This document shows positions 63,760-64,000 of a stretch of DNA of 64,000 bases, piece after piece; the first letter of the stretch is position 1; each line of letters starts with the position of its first letter. Under the pieces are notes generated by a model that saw only the letters and a program-made list of their open reading frames with translations, was not told the DNA's origin and did no database searches. Made by a program: the position numbers and the translations under genes. The stretch comes from Tahibacter harae (GTDB lineage Bacteria; Pseudomonadota; Gammaproteobacteria; Xanthomonadales; Rhodanobacteraceae): positions 186,001 to 250,000 of the forward strand of contig NZ_JANFQO010000001.1 in assembly GCF_024437735.1 (NCBI RefSeq), given 5' to 3'.

Positions 63760-64000
63760 TCAGTACTCTGCCACCGGTTCGCCGCCGGAAAGCCGCAGCT
63801 TCAATGCACCCTCGCCGCTGTCCTCCAGCCGCTCCGGCGTCAGCTCGGCGCGTTCGTGGCCGACGCGGTCGGCGCGCAGGAACACCACGCCGCTGGCGCG
63901 CAGTGCGGCGGTGTAGTGGGCGAACACTGCCGCGCGCAGCTCGCCGCTGAGATCCAGCTCGCATTCGGCCCAGTCGGCCCAGGCGAAATAACGTTCCTCG
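63760..64000 (-). CDS. C-terminal fragment of an unknown protein (5' end outside window)
   Basis: The leftward frame is open from the right edge to TGA at 63760-63762, giving 79 visible residues: starting EERYFAWADWAECELDLSGE and ending RLSGGEPVAEY. Composition and frame bias look coding. No domain is recognised. It converges on the yaeQ-like gene across 55 bases that contain a CGCAGCG/CGCTGCG hairpin (63727-63747) without a T tract. Confidence 0.6.
   Translation of the reverse strand, partial: EERYFAWADWAECELDLSGELRAAVFAHYTAALRASGVVFLRADRVGHERAELTPERLEDSGEGALKLRLSGGEPVAEY

Overview
The window comes from a high-GC, gene-dense gammaproteobacterium, most probably of the Xanthomonadales (Lysobacterales), close to Rhodanobacteraceae genera such as Tahibacter, Dokdonella or Rudaea. 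The grounds are: the conserved block ypjD/ccsA-like - ffh - rpsP - rimM - trmD - rplS; several secreted proteins carrying the short I-F-x-x-G-F tail frequent in that group; delta-60-repeat proteins; and a REP pair plus GGGATTG tandem repeats of the kind scattered through xanthomonad genomes. The placement is inference. I see no tRNA, rRNA, insertion sequence, CRISPR array or prophage.

Layout. 1-9592 (+): a redox cluster with the 3' end of a multicopper-oxidase-like gene, a secreted beta-propeller protein, an unknown 635-aa protein, a lipoprotein with one CxxCH haem motif, an unknown 275-aa protein, an exported protein with one CxxCH motif, and a SCO copper chaperone. 9830-11214 (+): an ECF sigma factor overlapping a membrane anti-sigma-like protein. 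11264-12685 (-): a secreted delta-60-repeat protein. 13141-15374 (-): a three-gene membrane operon (epimerase-DoxX fusion, DUF2269, small membrane protein), with a divergent membrane gene whose start codon abuts it. 15919-16703 (-): a short-chain dehydrogenase broken by a one-base frameshift. 17163-19557 (+): an ABC1/UbiB-family kinase and a DUF72 protein. 19871-21488: a response regulator and a histidine kinase, convergent with overlapping 3' ends. 21771-22598 (-): a small membrane protein.

22863-34389 (-): a CadC-like membrane regulator preceded by a possible 52-aa leader peptide, then a giant secreted protein of about 1860 aa and a subtilisin-like protease. 34912-37530 (-): mutS. 37846-48398 (-): a hybrid sensor-kinase/response-regulator/AraC protein followed by an operon of secreted beta-helix/DUF11 proteins. 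48684-53129 (-): an Hsp15-like S4 protein, a TPR/GT41 glycosyltransferase and htpG. 53292-56841 (-): rplS, trmD, rimM, rpsP, ffh. 56979-63704 (+): a YpjD-like protein, a PilZ protein, a GNAT acetyltransferase, mfd, a cupin and a YaeQ protein. 63760-64000 (-): the 3' end of an unknown gene.

The most interesting reading is regulatory. Two large secreted-protein loci each sit directly downstream of their own large regulator, and each intervening gap holds a repeat array suited to that regulator's DNA-binding fold: 10-bp-phased TGACA repeats below the OmpR/CadC-type regulator (31643-31707), and two AGCGGACAT repeats exactly 21 bp apart below the AraC-type hybrid regulator (44069-44098). Together with the copper/haem cluster, these are the best candidates for undescribed systems here.
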